Positions 36,306 through 46,558 are shown, counted from the first letter of the stretch. The stretch is DNA of 64,000 bases from Chloracidobacterium sp. N (GCF_018304765.1 NZ_CP072643.1:868001-932000); one strand, 5' to 3'. A program made the numbers and translations. The notes: a model not told the origin generated them from the letters alone.

Positions 36306-36935
36306 ATGTCCGTTCGCATCGTCGTTATCAGCGATACCCACGGCAACCACGACTTTCACGTGCCGGAGGGTGACATTCTCATTCATGCCGGCGACTTCAC
36401 GCGGCGTGGCACCATGGATGAACTCCGCCTTTTCGACGCTTTTCTGCGCCGGCAGCCACATCCGCACAAGTTCGTCGTCTCCGGCAACCACGACCACTGC
36501 GCCCAGGAAAACGATGGCGCCGCGGATGCCCTGCTGGAAAATGCCATCCATCTGGTGGATGCCTCAGCCGTGGCCTGTGGTCTCAAAATCTACGGCAGCC
36601 CGTGGCAGCCCTGGTTTATGAACGGGGCCTTCAACCTGTGGAAAAAAACGGCCCTGCGGGAAAAGTGGGACCTGATTCCCGAAGGCATTGACATCCTGAT
36701 TACCCACACGCCGCCGTACGACATTCTCGACCGCACGCAGTTTGGCTGGCGGGTTGGCTGTGACGAACTGCGCGCGGCCGTGGAGCGGGTTGCCCCCCGG
36801 CTGCACGTCTTCGGCCATATTCACGAAGCCTACGGCCGCCTGCGGAAGGGAACGACCGAGTTTGTCAACGCGGCGCTGTGCAACCTGCGCTATCGCGTCG
36901 TCAATGCCCCGGTTGTGGTTGACCTGGAAGTGTAG
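36306..36935 (+). CDS. Calcineurin-like metallophosphoesterase
   Basis: 209 aa, compact. Binuclear metal motifs in order: ISDTHGNHDF, HAGDFTRRG, VSGNHDH, ILITHTPPYD and VFGHIHEAYG. GSPWQPWF is seen in the small Mpe/UPF0046-type subfamily. The substrate is unknown. It lies six bases upstream of purK. Confidence 0.88.
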   Translation: MSVRIVVISDTHGNHDFHVPEGDILIHAGDFTRRGTMDELRLFDAFLRRQPHPHKFVVSGNHDHCAQENDGAADALLENAIHLVDASAVACGLKIYGSPWQPWFMNGAFNLWKKTALREKWDLIPEGIDILITHTPPYDILDRTQFGWRVGCDELRAAVERVAPRLHVFGHIHEAYGRLRKGTTEFVNAALCNLRYRVVNAPVVVDLEV

Positions 36936-36941
36936 CCGTCC

Positions 36942-38081
36942 ATGACGCAGCGGATAGCCATTCTGGGTGGCGGGCAACTGGCGCGCATGTCGGCTGCGGC
37001 CGCCTACCGTCTGGGCTGTGAAGTGGGTATCGTGGCGCGTCCGGGCGACGACAGCCCGGCCCTGCGGCTGGCTACGGAGCGCTTCGTGGGTGACTGGTCC
37101 TCCCCGGCGCTGCTCGATGCCGTGGCCGCCGGTGCCGATGTCGTGCTGCTCGAAAACGAGTTCATTGCGCCCGACATCCTGCGCTACCTCGAAGCGACCG
37201 GCAAATGTCAGGTCGTGCCGTCTTCACAGACGATTGCCCTCGTTCAGGACAAGTTTTTCCAGAAAACGGCGCTGGCTCAGGCCGGGCTGCCCGTGCCCCG
37301 CTTTACGGCCGTGGACACGCCCGATGACGTGCTGGCCGCCAGCCACCGCTTCGGCCTGCCGCTGGTGCTCAAGTGCCGGACAAATGGTTATGACGGCTAC
37401 GGGAATGAACTCATCCGGGGAACCGCTGACATTGCTCCGGCCTTTGAGAAACTGCTCCGGCGCGGCAGCCCCCTGATGGTCGAGGAATTCATCCCGTTCA
37501 CCAAGGAGCTGGCCGTGATGGCCGTACGCAACCAGCGCGGGGAAGAGGTGATTTACCCGGTGGTGGAAACCATCCAGCATGCCCACGTGTGCCACACGGT
37601 ACTGGCTCCGGCGGCGGTTTCCGAAACGACGGCGGCGAACGTGACCGCGCTGGCGCGACAGGTGCTCGAAGCCATCCACGGGACGGGCATCTTTGGCATT
37701 GAGCTGTTTCTGCTCAATGACGGCGAAGTGCTCATCAATGAAATTGCGCCGCGCCCGCACAACTCGGGCCACTACACCATCGAGGCGTGTGAAACCTCGC
37801 AGTTTGAAAACCACATCCGGGCCGGTCTGAACCTGCCCCTGGGGTCGCCGCGCATGCGTACGCCCGTGGCCGTGATGGTCAATCTGCTCAGCGGCTTTGA
37901 AGCGCCGGCGCAACCGACGGGACTGGAAACGGCGTTGCAGGTGCCGGGCGTGACGGTGCACCTGTACGGCAAAAAGGCTTCCCGTCCGGGACGCAAAATG
38001 GGGCATGTCACGGCCCTGGGCGCTGACCTGGTGGAAACCCGCGAGCGGGCGCTGCGGGCGGCGCGGGCCATAGCCATCTAG
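36942..38081 (+). CDS. purK: N5-carboxyaminoimidazole ribonucleotide synthase PurK
   Basis: 379 aa, ATP-grasp. Motifs: ILGGGQLARMSAAAAYRLG, LVQDKFFQKTALAQAGLPVP, LVLKCRTNGYDGYGNE, EEFIPFTKELAVMAVRN and EIAPRPHNSGHYTIEAC. It converts AIR, bicarbonate and ATP to N5-CAIR in purine synthesis. PurE is not in the window. Its stop shares the CTAG with the convergent DUF3810 gene. Confidence 0.96.
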   Translation: MTQRIAILGGGQLARMSAAAAYRLGCEVGIVARPGDDSPALRLATERFVGDWSSPALLDAVAAGADVVLLENEFIAPDILRYLEATGKCQVVPSSQTIALVQDKFFQKTALAQAGLPVPRFTAVDTPDDVLAASHRFGLPLVLKCRTNGYDGYGNELIRGTADIAPAFEKLLRRGSPLMVEEFIPFTKELAVMAVRNQRGEEVIYPVVETIQHAHVCHTVLAPAAVSETTAANVTALARQVLEAIHGTGIFGIELFLLNDGEVLINEIAPRPHNSGHYTIEACETSQFENHIRAGLNLPLGSPRMRTPVAVMVNLLSGFEAPAQPTGLETALQVPGVTVHLYGKKASRPGRKMGHVTALGADLVETRERALRAARAIAI

Positions 38082-39217
38082 GAGCCACGTTCGGTCGGTT
38101 CCGGGAGCCTGCCGGCGGCCTGCCAGGCGAGCAGCCAGCCGGTGACTTCGCCGTAGTTGGCAATTCCCGACGTGACGCCGTTGGCCTGAAGGTAGGCATG
38201 GTTGAGCCGGGCTGAGACGCGCGCCAGCCGACCGGAAGCGTAGCGCGACCAGTAGTGCCGCTGCGCCTGCCAGTCCGCGCGCAGGCCGTCGCCGGCCAGC
38301 GCCAGGACGGCCGTGTAGCGTTCGGGTGTCCGCGCCAGGTCGCGGAGGGCATACCGGGCCGCGCCGGCCCAGCCGCTATACCGGATGTAAGGGTGATCTG
38401 ACCGCAGGCACACCACGGCGGCGACGAAGTTGGCCTCGCTTTCAAAGGCAAAGCCACGCTGGTGCGCCATTTCGTGCGCCAGCGTGAACGGCAGGCTGCT
38501 GGCCGGCTGGTGCGCGTCGTAGTGCGGCTCACCGGTGAAGGGAATGAAAATGCCCGAAATGCCGGCGCGCGCCATCAGTTCCGATGACCAGGGAGCCTTG
38601 GGCGGCGCAAAGGGGATGTCGGCCAGATGGGAAAGCTCCGGGCAACGGCGGAAACTTTCGGTCAGCAGGCTGGCCAGTTGGGCCGGCGACATGGGAAGCC
38701 AGCTGCCCTGCTCGGCATCCATCACCGGCGCTGCGGCCGCCAGCTCGGTATTGGCCCGTTCAATGCAGGTGCGGGCAAACTGTTCGAGGGCCACCGGGTC
38801 GGGCGGTGGCGGCGTCAGCGCAAAGGTCTGCCGCACGGCCGACCGCGCGTAGTGATAGCCGAACAGAAGCAGAAAAACGTGTGTTCCCAGCCCGACGACG
38901 AGCAGGATGACCGGCACGCCACGCCCCAGCAGGATGCCCAGCCGTGGGCGCTCGCGCCGTCCGCGCCACAGCGCCCAGCCCAGCAGACCAAGCCCCCCCA
39001 ACCCCAGAAACCCCACGAGGACTTCGGCCAGCGAGAAAGGCACGAGCCGGGCCGGCCATCCCACCCAGGCGGCCAGGAGGGGATACAGCCGCCGGGCATA
39101 CCATCCTTCCACCCAGTCTGGACAGGCCTCTGCCAGCCGGCGCAGGCCATAGGCGCTGCCGCTCACGACGCCCGCCAGCAGCCACAGGCTCCAGGTCAGG
39201 GCAGCGGGGCGATGCAT
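38078..39217 (-). CDS. DUF3810 family membrane protein with a zinc-peptidase motif
   Basis: 379 aa. Two or three membrane spans lie in the first 130 residues, followed by a soluble domain. This carries FTLAHEMAHQRGFAFESEAN, an HExxH motif with a downstream Glu, and HPYIRYSGW, both typical of DUF3810. Function unknown; the motif suggests a membrane-tethered zinc peptidase. Last gene of the minus-strand run from 44046. Confidence 0.82.
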   Translation of the reverse strand: MHRPAALTWSLWLLAGVVSGSAYGLRRLAEACPDWVEGWYARRLYPLLAAWVGWPARLVPFSLAEVLVGFLGLGGLGLLGWALWRGRRERPRLGILLGRGVPVILLVVGLGTHVFLLLFGYHYARSAVRQTFALTPPPPDPVALEQFARTCIERANTELAAAAPVMDAEQGSWLPMSPAQLASLLTESFRRCPELSHLADIPFAPPKAPWSSELMARAGISGIFIPFTGEPHYDAHQPASSLPFTLAHEMAHQRGFAFESEANFVAAVVCLRSDHPYIRYSGWAGAARYALRDLARTPERYTAVLALAGDGLRADWQAQRHYWSRYASGRLARVSARLNHAYLQANGVTSGIANYGEVTGWLLAWQAAGRLPEPTERGS

Positions 39218-39244
39218 GGCAGAGACCGGCCGGGGCGTGTCCGT

Positions 39245-39661
39245 TCAGGCCTCGGCATCATCGGCTTGCGCGGGTTTTTTCCGCCGGCTGGCAGCTTTGC
39301 GCGGTGCAGCCGGTGGTGGCGGTGGTTCGGGCTGGTGTTCGGCCATTTCTTCGAGGCGCTCCCGGAGCGCTTCAAGCTGGTCAGCAATGGCATCGAGCTG
39401 GCGGCTGAGCTGCTTGTAATCGTCGCGCGTCGGAATGTTCATCGTGCGCAGGCTGGCGCCGACGAGTTCCTGTACGCGGTTGGCCAGATTCATGGGCTGT
39501 TCGAGTGCCGTGGCCAGCGCGGTGGCAAACTGCGGATTGTGAACCAGTTGCTCCCAGCGTTCGGTGGCCTGCTCAACGACGTTCTCGAAGATGGTCGGTG
39601 GGGAGGTTTTGCGTTTGTCCTTGAGTTTGTCGTGTTTGTCGTCTTTTTTGTGTTTGCTCAC
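39245..39661 (-). CDS. Small coiled-coil protein, phasin-like
   Basis: 138 aa from GTG 39661 (GAGG nine bases upstream); the frame is open further 5' but without a recognisable start. It has a Lys-rich head (SKHKKDDKHDKLKDK), a helical middle (FENVVEQATERWEQL), the PTRDDYKQLSRQLDAIADQ segment typical of phasin or PhaF-like proteins, and a Pro/Ala/Lys-rich tail. It probably forms oligomers by coiled coil, possibly on polymer granules. The assignment is tentative. Confidence 0.6.
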   Translation of the reverse strand: MSKHKKDDKHDKLKDKRKTSPPTIFENVVEQATERWEQLVHNPQFATALATALEQPMNLANRVQELVGASLRTMNIPTRDDYKQLSRQLDAIADQLEALRERLEEMAEHQPEPPPPPAAPRKAASRRKKPAQADDAEA

Positions 39662-39755
39662 GGGAAGCGGCCTCGGTCGAAAGAAAGTTGCGCAGCAGAT
39701 GCGCCGGATGTCGCACGAAACATAGCACGAACGGCAGGGATAGCCGCGAAGGGAA

Positions 39756-40844
39756 TCAGCCCGGAGCTGTTTCCACACCAGCCGGTTTTGTTCCCACCGA
39801 TTGGGCGAGCCGCCGGGCCAGACGTGTCAGCGGAAGTGCATCGAGTTCATCCGGCGTCACCCAGCGCACTTCGGCATCTGTCGCCGCGCCGGGTGTTTCA
39901 ACCGTTGCCAGGAACACGTGCAGTATCTGGCGAAAGTGGGTGAAGTTGTGGGCGAGGACGGGGCCCGGCGTGCTGGGGCCGGGTGGGAGTCCCAGCCTGT
40001 GCCGTCCACTGGCGGCTGTCTCGGCCGGCAACTCGCCTTCCCGGCAGGGAAAGGTGGGAAACTCCCACAGCCCGCCCAGCAGTCCCGTTTGGTGGCGGCG
40101 AACGACCAGGTAGCGCCCCTGCCAGGTGACGAGCAGGCACGCGAACATCCGGGTCGGACGTATCCGGCGGGGCGGTCGGAGCGGATAGTGCGCCGTCAGT
40201 TTGTAGCGTTGCGCCATGCAGTCAGCCGCCAGTGGACACGTGGCACACCGTGGCGTGCGCGGGCGGCACACCATGGCACCAAGCTCCATGAGCGCCTGGT
40301 TGACATCACCCGGACGCGCGCCGCCGACGAGCGCCTGGGCTGCCGCCTGCACCACCGCCGCCTGTCGCGCCAGGTCATCGCCGATGTCCGTCGCGCAGAA
40401 GCGCGCCAGAACGCGCCGGACGTTTCCATCAATGGCTGCGACGGGTTCGCCAAAGGCCATCGAGGCCACGGCGGCCGCTGTGTAGTCCCCGACGCCGGGC
40501 AGCGTTCGCCATTCGGCAAAGGTTGCCGGAAGCTGTCCCTGCCGGAGGGCGCAAATCTCTTGGGCCGCACGGTGCAGCCGCCGGGCGCGCTGGTAGTAGC
40601 CCAGTCCTTCCCACAGCTTGAGCACCGTGTTGAGGTCGGCGGCGGCCAGATCGGCGACGGTTGGGAAGCACGCCATGAAGCGGAGGTAATAGGCGGCGGC
40701 GCGCACAGCCTGGGTCTGCTGCGCCAGTGTTTCGGCCACCCACAGCCGGTAGGGATCGGTCGTCTGCCGCCAGGGCAGAGCGCGCCGGTGGCCGTCAAAC
40801 CACTCCAGCAACCGCCGTCGTACGGTCACTGGCGTGGCTTTCAT
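39756..40844 (-). CDS. mutY: A/G-specific adenine glycosylase MutY
   Basis: 362 aa from the ATG at 40844. Helix-hairpin-helix LPGVGDYTAAAVASMAFG with catalytic Asp in AAIDGNVRRVLAR, an iron-sulfur loop C-x6-C-x2-C-x5-C (CRPRTPRCATCPLAADC), and a C-terminal NUDIX-like domain (GLLGGLWEFPTFP). It removes adenine opposite 8-oxoguanine. The start overlaps the SDR stop (ATGA). Confidence 0.95.
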   Translation of the reverse strand: MKATPVTVRRRLLEWFDGHRRALPWRQTTDPYRLWVAETLAQQTQAVRAAAYYLRFMACFPTVADLAAADLNTVLKLWEGLGYYQRARRLHRAAQEICALRQGQLPATFAEWRTLPGVGDYTAAAVASMAFGEPVAAIDGNVRRVLARFCATDIGDDLARQAAVVQAAAQALVGGARPGDVNQALMELGAMVCRPRTPRCATCPLAADCMAQRYKLTAHYPLRPPRRIRPTRMFACLLVTWQGRYLVVRRHQTGLLGGLWEFPTFPCREGELPAETAASGRHRLGLPPGPSTPGPVLAHNFTHFRQILHVFLATVETPGAATDAEVRWVTPDELDALPLTRLARRLAQSVGTKPAGVETAPG

Positions 40845-41590
40845 GTGACCGTGCCACCGTCGAGAATGATGACTTCGCCGTTCATGTAGGCGTTGCGGTC
40901 GGAAACCAGAAAGGCCGCCAGTTCGCCGACTTCCTGCGGGTTGCCCAGCCGCCCGACCGAACACCACATCTCATAGATTTCGCGGAAGCGGTCCGGCAGG
41001 GTGTGTCCCAAATCCGTGTCGAAAATACCGGCGGCAATGGCGTTGACCAACACGCCGAACGCCGCCCCTTCCCGCGCCAGCATCTTCGTGAAGCCGATGA
41101 CGGCGGCCTTCGAGGTGGCGTAGTGGACGCTGGTCGGCACGCTGCGAATGCCGGCAATCGAGCTGATGTTGAGAATCCGTCCGTAGCGCCGCCGGGCCAT
41201 GTGCTTGAAGACTGGCTTGGTGACGTTGAACAGGCCGTTGAGATTGACGCCCATGACCTCATCCCACGCCTTGTCGCTCATGGTGAGGAACATGTCGGGC
41301 CGGTTCACGGCCGCGTTGTTGACGAGAATATCAATCCGTTCAAAGTCGGCCAGAACTTCCTGCACGACCCGTTTCATCGCCGGGCGGTCAGCGACCGAAG
41401 CGCGGTAGGTGACGACGCGCCGCCCCAGGGCGCGAATGGCTGTCGCTGCTTCTTCAGCCGCCGCATCGTTGGTGTGGTAGTTGAGGGCAATATCGCAGCC
41501 TTCACGGGCGAAGACTTCACAGATGCCACGTCCGATGCCGCGCGAGCCGCCGGTGACGAGCGCCACTTTGCCTTCCAGCAGTTTTGACAT
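40841..41590 (-). CDS. Short-chain dehydrogenase, FabG-like
   Basis: 249 aa. Classical SDR: cofactor loop VTGGSRGIGRGI, NNAAV, catalytic Ser (NISSIAGIRS) and YATSKAA (Tyr-x3-Lys), with ILDGGTVT at the end. Probably NADPH-dependent 3-oxoacyl-ACP reductase or a related ketoreductase; the substrate cannot be fixed. Downstream of a glycolipid glycosyltransferase, which would suit lipid synthesis. Confidence 0.85.
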   Translation of the reverse strand: MSKLLEGKVALVTGGSRGIGRGICEVFAREGCDIALNYHTNDAAAEEAATAIRALGRRVVTYRASVADRPAMKRVVQEVLADFERIDILVNNAAVNRPDMFLTMSDKAWDEVMGVNLNGLFNVTKPVFKHMARRRYGRILNISSIAGIRSVPTSVHYATSKAAVIGFTKMLAREGAAFGVLVNAIAAGIFDTDLGHTLPDRFREIYEMWCSVGRLGNPQEVGELAAFLVSDRNAYMNGEVIILDGGTVT

Positions 41591-41611
41591 GGGGTAAGCC
41601 GTTGTTGTTTT

Positions 41612-42760
41612 TCAGGAACTGGCGGGGACAAGTGCTGAAAGTTCGTTCACGATGCGCTGAGTGGCATCGGGGACGCCGAGCGCTGCCGCTGCCTCGCGCA
41701 TGGCCTTGAGCCGGGACGGCGTATCGAGCAGTTGCCGCAGCGTGGGCACGATGTCCTCGGCCCGGCGCAGCATCAGCCCGGCATTGTGTTCTTCGAGCAG
41801 CACTCCCGTACCGGCTTCCTGCGGCATCGGCGGCGTCACGGCGTCGGCAATGATGGGCAGCCGGGTGGCGAGCGCCTCGAAGGTCGTCAGCCCGCCCAGC
41901 TTCGAGACCATGACATCCGAGGCGCGCATCAGCCGCTCCATGTGGTTGGAAAAGCCCAGCACCTTGACCGGAAACCGCGCCTGCCGGGCCAGCGTGCGCG
42001 CCTCGTCCGCCAGACGCGCATTTTTTCCAGTCAGAAACACCACCTGCAGGTCGAGGTCCGCCGCCACCAGGGAACGGTAAATCCGTGGAATGTTGCCGCC
42101 GCCAATCCAGCCGGCATTGACGAAGACGGTGAACTTCTCCGGGTCAAGACCGAGTTCCTTCCGCAGCATCCCGGGGTCGAGGTTGTTGACCTCCTGAAAC
42201 TTCGGGTGGATCGGCATGCCGATGACCCGAATCCGATGCTCTTCCACACCGTATTCCAGCAGTTCGGCTTTGGCGCGCTCGTGGGCAACGATGTAGAGGT
42301 CCACATACGCATCGCTCCACGCCCGCCAGGAGTTGCCGCAGGGATCGGTGACGACGGTGACAAACGGAATTTTGCCCCGCAGATTGAGGTCGTGCAGGAT
42401 GCGCGCGATGGGGTACTGCAACATCGGGTGCACCGACACGATGAGATTCGGGCAGTGTTTGTCGAAGAGCCGTTCCAGATAGGGTTTGGCGTACCGCTCG
42501 ATAAGGACCCACTGCTCCGGGTGGTAGCGGTTGATGAAGCGGTGGTAGTACTTGACGTATTTCTGGTGGGACCGCAGCAGAAAGTTATAGACGTTGCCGG
42601 CGGCCCGTGTCACCGCACTGCATTCTTCCAAGGCGTGGGCCGTATGAACCAGAAAATTGACACCTTCGGCAACCTTGGTCAGTCCCGCTTCGAGCGCGCG
42701 GGCAGCGCTGGTGTGACCTCCGCCGGTATCGGAGGTCAGAATAAGAACCTTTTTTTCCAC
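41612..42760 (-). CDS. MGDG-synthase-family glycolipid glycosyltransferase
   Basis: 382 aa from GTG 42760 (GAGGG just upstream), giving EKKVLILTSDTGGGHTSAA, the family start; ATG 42805 is alternative. GT28-type fold: HPMLQYPIARILHDL, VTDPCGNSWRAWSD in the N-half; NAGWIGGGNIPRIY, VMVSKLGGLTTFEALA and PMPQEAGTGVLLEE in the C-half. It is similar to MGDG synthases and UgtP-type diacylglycerol glucosyltransferases at the membrane surface. The sugar donor is not determinable. Confidence 0.85.
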   Translation of the reverse strand: MEKKVLILTSDTGGGHTSAARALEAGLTKVAEGVNFLVHTAHALEECSAVTRAAGNVYNFLLRSHQKYVKYYHRFINRYHPEQWVLIERYAKPYLERLFDKHCPNLIVSVHPMLQYPIARILHDLNLRGKIPFVTVVTDPCGNSWRAWSDAYVDLYIVAHERAKAELLEYGVEEHRIRVIGMPIHPKFQEVNNLDPGMLRKELGLDPEKFTVFVNAGWIGGGNIPRIYRSLVAADLDLQVVFLTGKNARLADEARTLARQARFPVKVLGFSNHMERLMRASDVMVSKLGGLTTFEALATRLPIIADAVTPPMPQEAGTGVLLEEHNAGLMLRRAEDIVPTLRQLLDTPSRLKAMREAAAALGVPDATQRIVNELSALVPASS

Positions 42761-42850
42761 TCGACCCTCACGCGGTGCGGGATGTGACGCTTGCCGGAGC
42801 CACACTATAGTGACGCCCGTTGGCTGGAAACAAGCCCCTGACGCAGTGCG

Positions 42851-43249
42851 TTACCGGGGAGTCTGGTCGGGAAGGACGGCGATACATTCGATCTCGACCC
42901 GGACATCCTTCGGCAGCCGGGCCACTTCAACGGTCGAACGCGCCGGCGGCGCGCTGGGAAAGAACGTGGCATAGACTTCGTTCATCGCCTGAAACTCGTT
43001 CATATCCTTGAGGAAAACCGTCGTTTTGACGACGTGGGAGAGGTGGCTGCCGGCGGCCTGCAGGACGGCCGCCAGGTTGGTGAGCACCTGGCGGGTCTGG
43101 GTCGCCACGTCGTCGCCGACGATGGTCATCGTGGCGGGGTCGAGGGGGATTTGCCCCGAAGTGAAGATAAACGGTCCAACCTGTACCGCCTGGGCATAGG
43201 GGCCAATGGCCGCCGGGGCCTGGTCGGTGGCAATGCGTGTGCAGATCAT
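42851..43249 (-). CDS. ridA: RidA-family enamine/imine deaminase
   Basis: 132 aa, full length. Motifs: APAAIGPYAQAVQVG, FTSGQIPLDP, VKTTVFLKDMNEF, and PPARSTVEVARLPKDVRVEIE with the active-site Arg. It hydrolyses reactive 2-aminoacrylate-type enamines. Its start overlaps the stop of the TDO-like gene (ATGA), so the two are co-translated and may serve one amino-acid pathway. Confidence 0.93.
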   Translation of the reverse strand: MICTRIATDQAPAAIGPYAQAVQVGPFIFTSGQIPLDPATMTIVGDDVATQTRQVLTNLAAVLQAAGSHLSHVVKTTVFLKDMNEFQAMNEVYATFFPSAPPARSTVEVARLPKDVRVEIECIAVLPDQTPR

Positions 43250-44046
43250 GGGGTGGTCTCCTGGGAAGGCATTTCCGGCGTGGAGGAAGAAGCCAGCTTG
43301 GCTTCAAGGTCAGCAAAGTAGCGCCGGGTGTGACGTTTTCCAATGTCGAGGTTGTCCCGGCAGGAGTGCGTGTTGCCCACGGTGCCGGCTGATTCGCTGA
43401 AATCCCGCCCCAGCACGCGGGCGGCGGTTTCGGCATGGTGTCGTCGCCAGTCCAGCAACTGACGGTCAAGGGTGACGAGTTCCCGCTCAAGCGCCAGCAA
43501 CTGGTCGGGCGCGGTGGTGGGCGCAAGCCGGTCGTAGTTCTGGCGCAGGTTTCCGGTTTGCCCGACTTCGCGCAGGACTTGCGCCAGAAGGCCGTCGGGG
43601 CCGCCGTACTGGGCCAGAAAGTCACGCATGCCCGGACCGGCGATGAGGTGGTGGTAGAGCTGCTCCGCCGTGCGTCCCACCAACAGTTCGATCACCGTAA
43701 GCTGAACGCTTTGCAGTCCCGAAGTGTGCTGCAGCGCACCCCGGAACGCCAGGAAGCTTTCACGGGTCAGCGTCTTCATCACCTCGAAGCCCCGCGTGGC
43801 GAGGGCAAACTCGACGTTGCAGCGGTGCAGCAGGGCTGTGCCTGAAGCAACTTCCGGTGGGGTGAGGCGGAAGCGGCGGATGATTTCCCGCAGATCGCGG
43901 ATGACCTGGGCAAACCAGAACTCGAAGTGCTGGTGGACGGCGATGAACATCACCTCGTCGTAGCAGTCGGTCTGACGCCCGGATTGCAGGGCCTGAATGG
44001 TGTCGAGCTTGACGTAATCCCAGTAGGTGAGCGGTGTGCTGGTCAT
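43246..44046 (-). CDS. Tryptophan 2,3-dioxygenase superfamily heme protein
   Basis: 266 aa. TDO features: YWDYVKLD start, DEVMFIAVHQHFEFWF with the distal His, SFLAFRGALQHTSGLQS, and WRRHHAETAARVLG with the proximal heme His, then GTVGNTH in place of GTGGSSG. The Arg that binds the Trp carboxylate in TDO (SGFQS-x3-R) is Thr here (SGLQSVQLT). So the heme enzyme is probably real, but its substrate may not be plain L-tryptophan. No other kynurenine-pathway gene is near. Confidence 0.8.
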   Translation of the reverse strand: MTSTPLTYWDYVKLDTIQALQSGRQTDCYDEVMFIAVHQHFEFWFAQVIRDLREIIRRFRLTPPEVASGTALLHRCNVEFALATRGFEVMKTLTRESFLAFRGALQHTSGLQSVQLTVIELLVGRTAEQLYHHLIAGPGMRDFLAQYGGPDGLLAQVLREVGQTGNLRQNYDRLAPTTAPDQLLALERELVTLDRQLLDWRRHHAETAARVLGRDFSESAGTVGNTHSCRDNLDIGKRHTRRYFADLEAKLASSSTPEMPSQETTP

Positions 44047-44308
44047 CAGGGTTGCTTGTCCTGCGGTAAGCCGGTCAGCCTGGCGTGCCGGTTTGAATAT
44101 AACGTTTCACCGGCGTTGCTGCCTGTCTTTTTCGCTTCCCCGGCCGGGGTTGGGAGCGGGAAACCGCGCTGGCGGCTGGGGGTTGCCCCGGAAGCGGCGA
44201 GGCCTTTTGCCGCGGCCGGGGGACGTTCTATGCTTGCGTCTGAACGTTGGCTCGATAACGGTCCGCACCGGACGAAGTTGCTGTTGGTTTCCCATGCCTA
44301 TGCCTGCG

Positions 44309-46558
44309 ATGTTCACCAAAGACCTGCAAACCGCGCTCACCGCTGCCGTCAATGAGGCCATGGCGCGTGGGCATGAGTATCTCACGCTGGAACACGTGCT
44401 GTTCGCCCTGCTCGATGACCCGACTTCGGCGGACATCCTGCGCGCCTGCGGCGCCGACCTCGATGCGCTCCGCCGTGACCTGGAGCGGTTTTTTGCCGAG
44501 CGCCTGACGCCGGTGAAGCCACCAGCCGGCAAGCTGCCCAACCCGCCGGAGCAGACGGCGGCGTTTCAGCGCGTGCTGGAGCGGGCCTACGCCCAGGCGC
44601 AAGCTTCCGAACAGCGCAAGATTGACGGCGGCAACATTCTGGCGGCGATGTATGGCGAGGAACACTCCCACGCCGTGTATCTTCTCAAGCGCCAGGGCAT
44701 CGGGCGGCTGGACGTGCTCAACTACATCTCGCACGGCATCCCCAAAGTGGCCGAAGATGAAACCGACGATGCCGAAGGCGACGAAGCCCCTCCCGCCCGG
44801 AATCCGCTCGACATCTACACGGTCAATCTCGTCAAACGGGCCGCCCAGGGGTTGATTGACCCGCTCATTGGCCGCCAGGCGGAACTCGAACGCACCATCC
44901 AGGTGCTCTGCCGGCGGCGCAAAAACAACCCCATCTTCATCGGCGACCCCGGCGTGGGGAAAACCGCCATTGCCGAAGGGCTGGCGATGAAGATTCACGC
45001 CGGCGACGTGCCGGACCTGCTCAAGGATGCCGAAGTGTATGCCCTCGATATGGGGGCGCTGCTGGCCGGGACGCGCTACCGGGGGGACTTCGAGCAGCGC
45101 CTCAAGCAGGTCATTGCCGCGCTCAAGAAACGGCCCAACGCCATTCTGTTCATAGACGAAATCCACACCATTGTCGGTGCCGGTGCCGTCAACGGCGGCA
45201 CGATGGATGCAGCCAACATTCTGAAACCGGCGCTGGCTGCCGGTGAACTGCGGTGTATCGGTTCGACCACGCATCAGGAATACAAGCAGTCTTTCGAGCG
45301 CGACCGCGCGCTGGCGCGGCGCTTTCAGAAGATTGAAGTCGGTGAGCCGACCATTGACGAAGCGGAGCAGATTCTGCGCGGTCTCAAGCCGGCCTACGAG
45401 CAGCACCATGGCGTGAACTACACCCAGGAGGCATTGCGGGCTGCCGCCGAGTTGGCGGCAAAGCACATCACTGACCGTTGCCTGCCCGACAAGGCCATTG
45501 ACGTGATGGATGAAGCTGGCGCGGCGCTCCGGCTGTTGCCGCCGGATGAGCGTCCCAAGACCGTTGGGACGCATGAGATCGAAACCGTCGTGGCGCGGAT
45601 GGCGCGGGTGCCGGCCAAATCCGTTTCCGCCGCCGAGCGCGACCGCATACAGACGCTGGAGGCGGACTTGAAAGCCGTCATCTACGGTCAGGACAAGGCC
45701 ATCGGGCAGGTCGTCAATGCCATCAAGATTTCCCGTGCCGGACTGGGCAGCCCGACCAAGCCGATTGGCTGCTTTCTGTTTTCCGGGCCGACCGGCGTCG
45801 GCAAAACCGAACTGGCCAAGCAACTGGCGCTGGCGCTGGGCGTGACGTTCCTGCGCTTCGACATGAGCGAATACATGGAAAAGCACACCGTATCGCGGCT
45901 CATCGGCGCACCGCCCGGTTACGTGGGCTTTGATCAGGGCGGTCTGCTGACCGATGCCGTGAACAAGCATCCCTACTCGGTCGTCGTCCTGGACGAAATC
46001 GAGAAGGCGCACCCCGACGTGTTCAACATCCTGCTCCAGGTCATGGACAGCGCCACGCTGACCGACAACAACGGCAAAAAGGCCGATTTCCGCAACGTCA
46101 TCCTGATTATGACGACCAACGCCGGCGCAAAGGAAATGAGTGCCGCCGCGATTGGTTTCAAGAAGGAAGCTGGCGGGGGGCGTACCAAACAGGCCGTGGA
46201 ACGCACCTTTGCACCGGAGTTTCGCAATCGCCTCGATGCGTGGATTGTGTTCGAGCCGCTGTCGTTCGAGCACATCCAGCGGGTGGTGCGGAAGTTTCTC
46301 GATGAAGTCCAGGCGCAGTTGACCGACCGGCAGGTGACGCTGGAGGTCAGCCCGGCGGCGGTGGACTGGCTGGCCAAACGGGGCTTTGATCCGAAGTACG
46401 GCGCGCGCCCGATGGGCCGGCTCATTCACGAGAAGATCAAGCAGCCACTAGCCAATGAGATGCTCTTTGGCACGCTGACCAAGGGTGGCCGCGCCGTGGT
46501 TGACCTGTCCGGTGAGGACCTCACCCTCCACTACCACCCGGTTGAGTCTGCACTGTGA
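44309..46558 (+). CDS. clpA: ATP-dependent Clp protease ATPase subunit ClpA
   Basis: 749 aa from ATG 44309 ([16 protein letters not shown]); in-frame ATGs at 44294 and 44300 are equally possible. The open frame before them is not conserved coding. Clp N-domain (1-145), D1 Walker A GDPGVGKT and FIDEIHT, D2 GPTGVGKT and [12 protein letters not shown]. There is no UVR middle domain, and an IGF loop (AAAIGFKKE) for ClpP docking is present, so ClpA rather than ClpC or ClpB. The 262 bp between this start and the divergent TDO-like gene hold both promoters; no other feature seen there. Confidence 0.94.
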   Translation: MFTKDLQTALTAAVNEAMARGHEYLTLEHVLFALLDDPTSADILRACGADLDALRRDLERFFAERLTPVKPPAGKLPNPPEQTAAFQRVLERAYAQAQASEQRKIDGGNILAAMYGEEHSHAVYLLKRQGIGRLDVLNYISHGIPKVAEDETDDAEGDEAPPARNPLDIYTVNLVKRAAQGLIDPLIGRQAELERTIQVLCRRRKNNPIFIGDPGVGKTAIAEGLAMKIHAGDVPDLLKDAEVYALDMGALLAGTRYRGDFEQRLKQVIAALKKRPNAILFIDEIHTIVGAGAVNGGTMDAANILKPALAAGELRCIGSTTHQEYKQSFERDRALARRFQKIEVGEPTIDEAEQILRGLKPAYEQHHGVNYTQEALRAAAELAAKHITDRCLPDKAIDVMDEAGAALRLLPPDERPKTVGTHEIETVVARMARVPAKSVSAAERDRIQTLEADLKAVIYGQDKAIGQVVNAIKISRAGLGSPTKPIGCFLFSGPTGVGKTELAKQLALALGVTFLRFDMSEYMEKHTVSRLIGAPPGYVGFDQGGLLTDAVNKHPYSVVVLDEIEKAHPDVFNILLQVMDSATLTDNNGKKADFRNVILIMTTNAGAKEMSAAAIGFKKEAGGGRTKQAVERTFAPEFRNRLDAWIVFEPLSFEHIQRVVRKFLDEVQAQLTDRQVTLEVSPAAVDWLAKRGFDPKYGARPMGRLIHEKIKQPLANEMLFGTLTKGGRAVVDLSGEDLTLHYHPVESAL

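Noticed and set aside
44027..44293. N-terminal extension of ClpA
   Set aside because: The 89-94 extra codons contain no Clp-N features and overlap the divergent promoter region; the family start is near MFTKDLQ.
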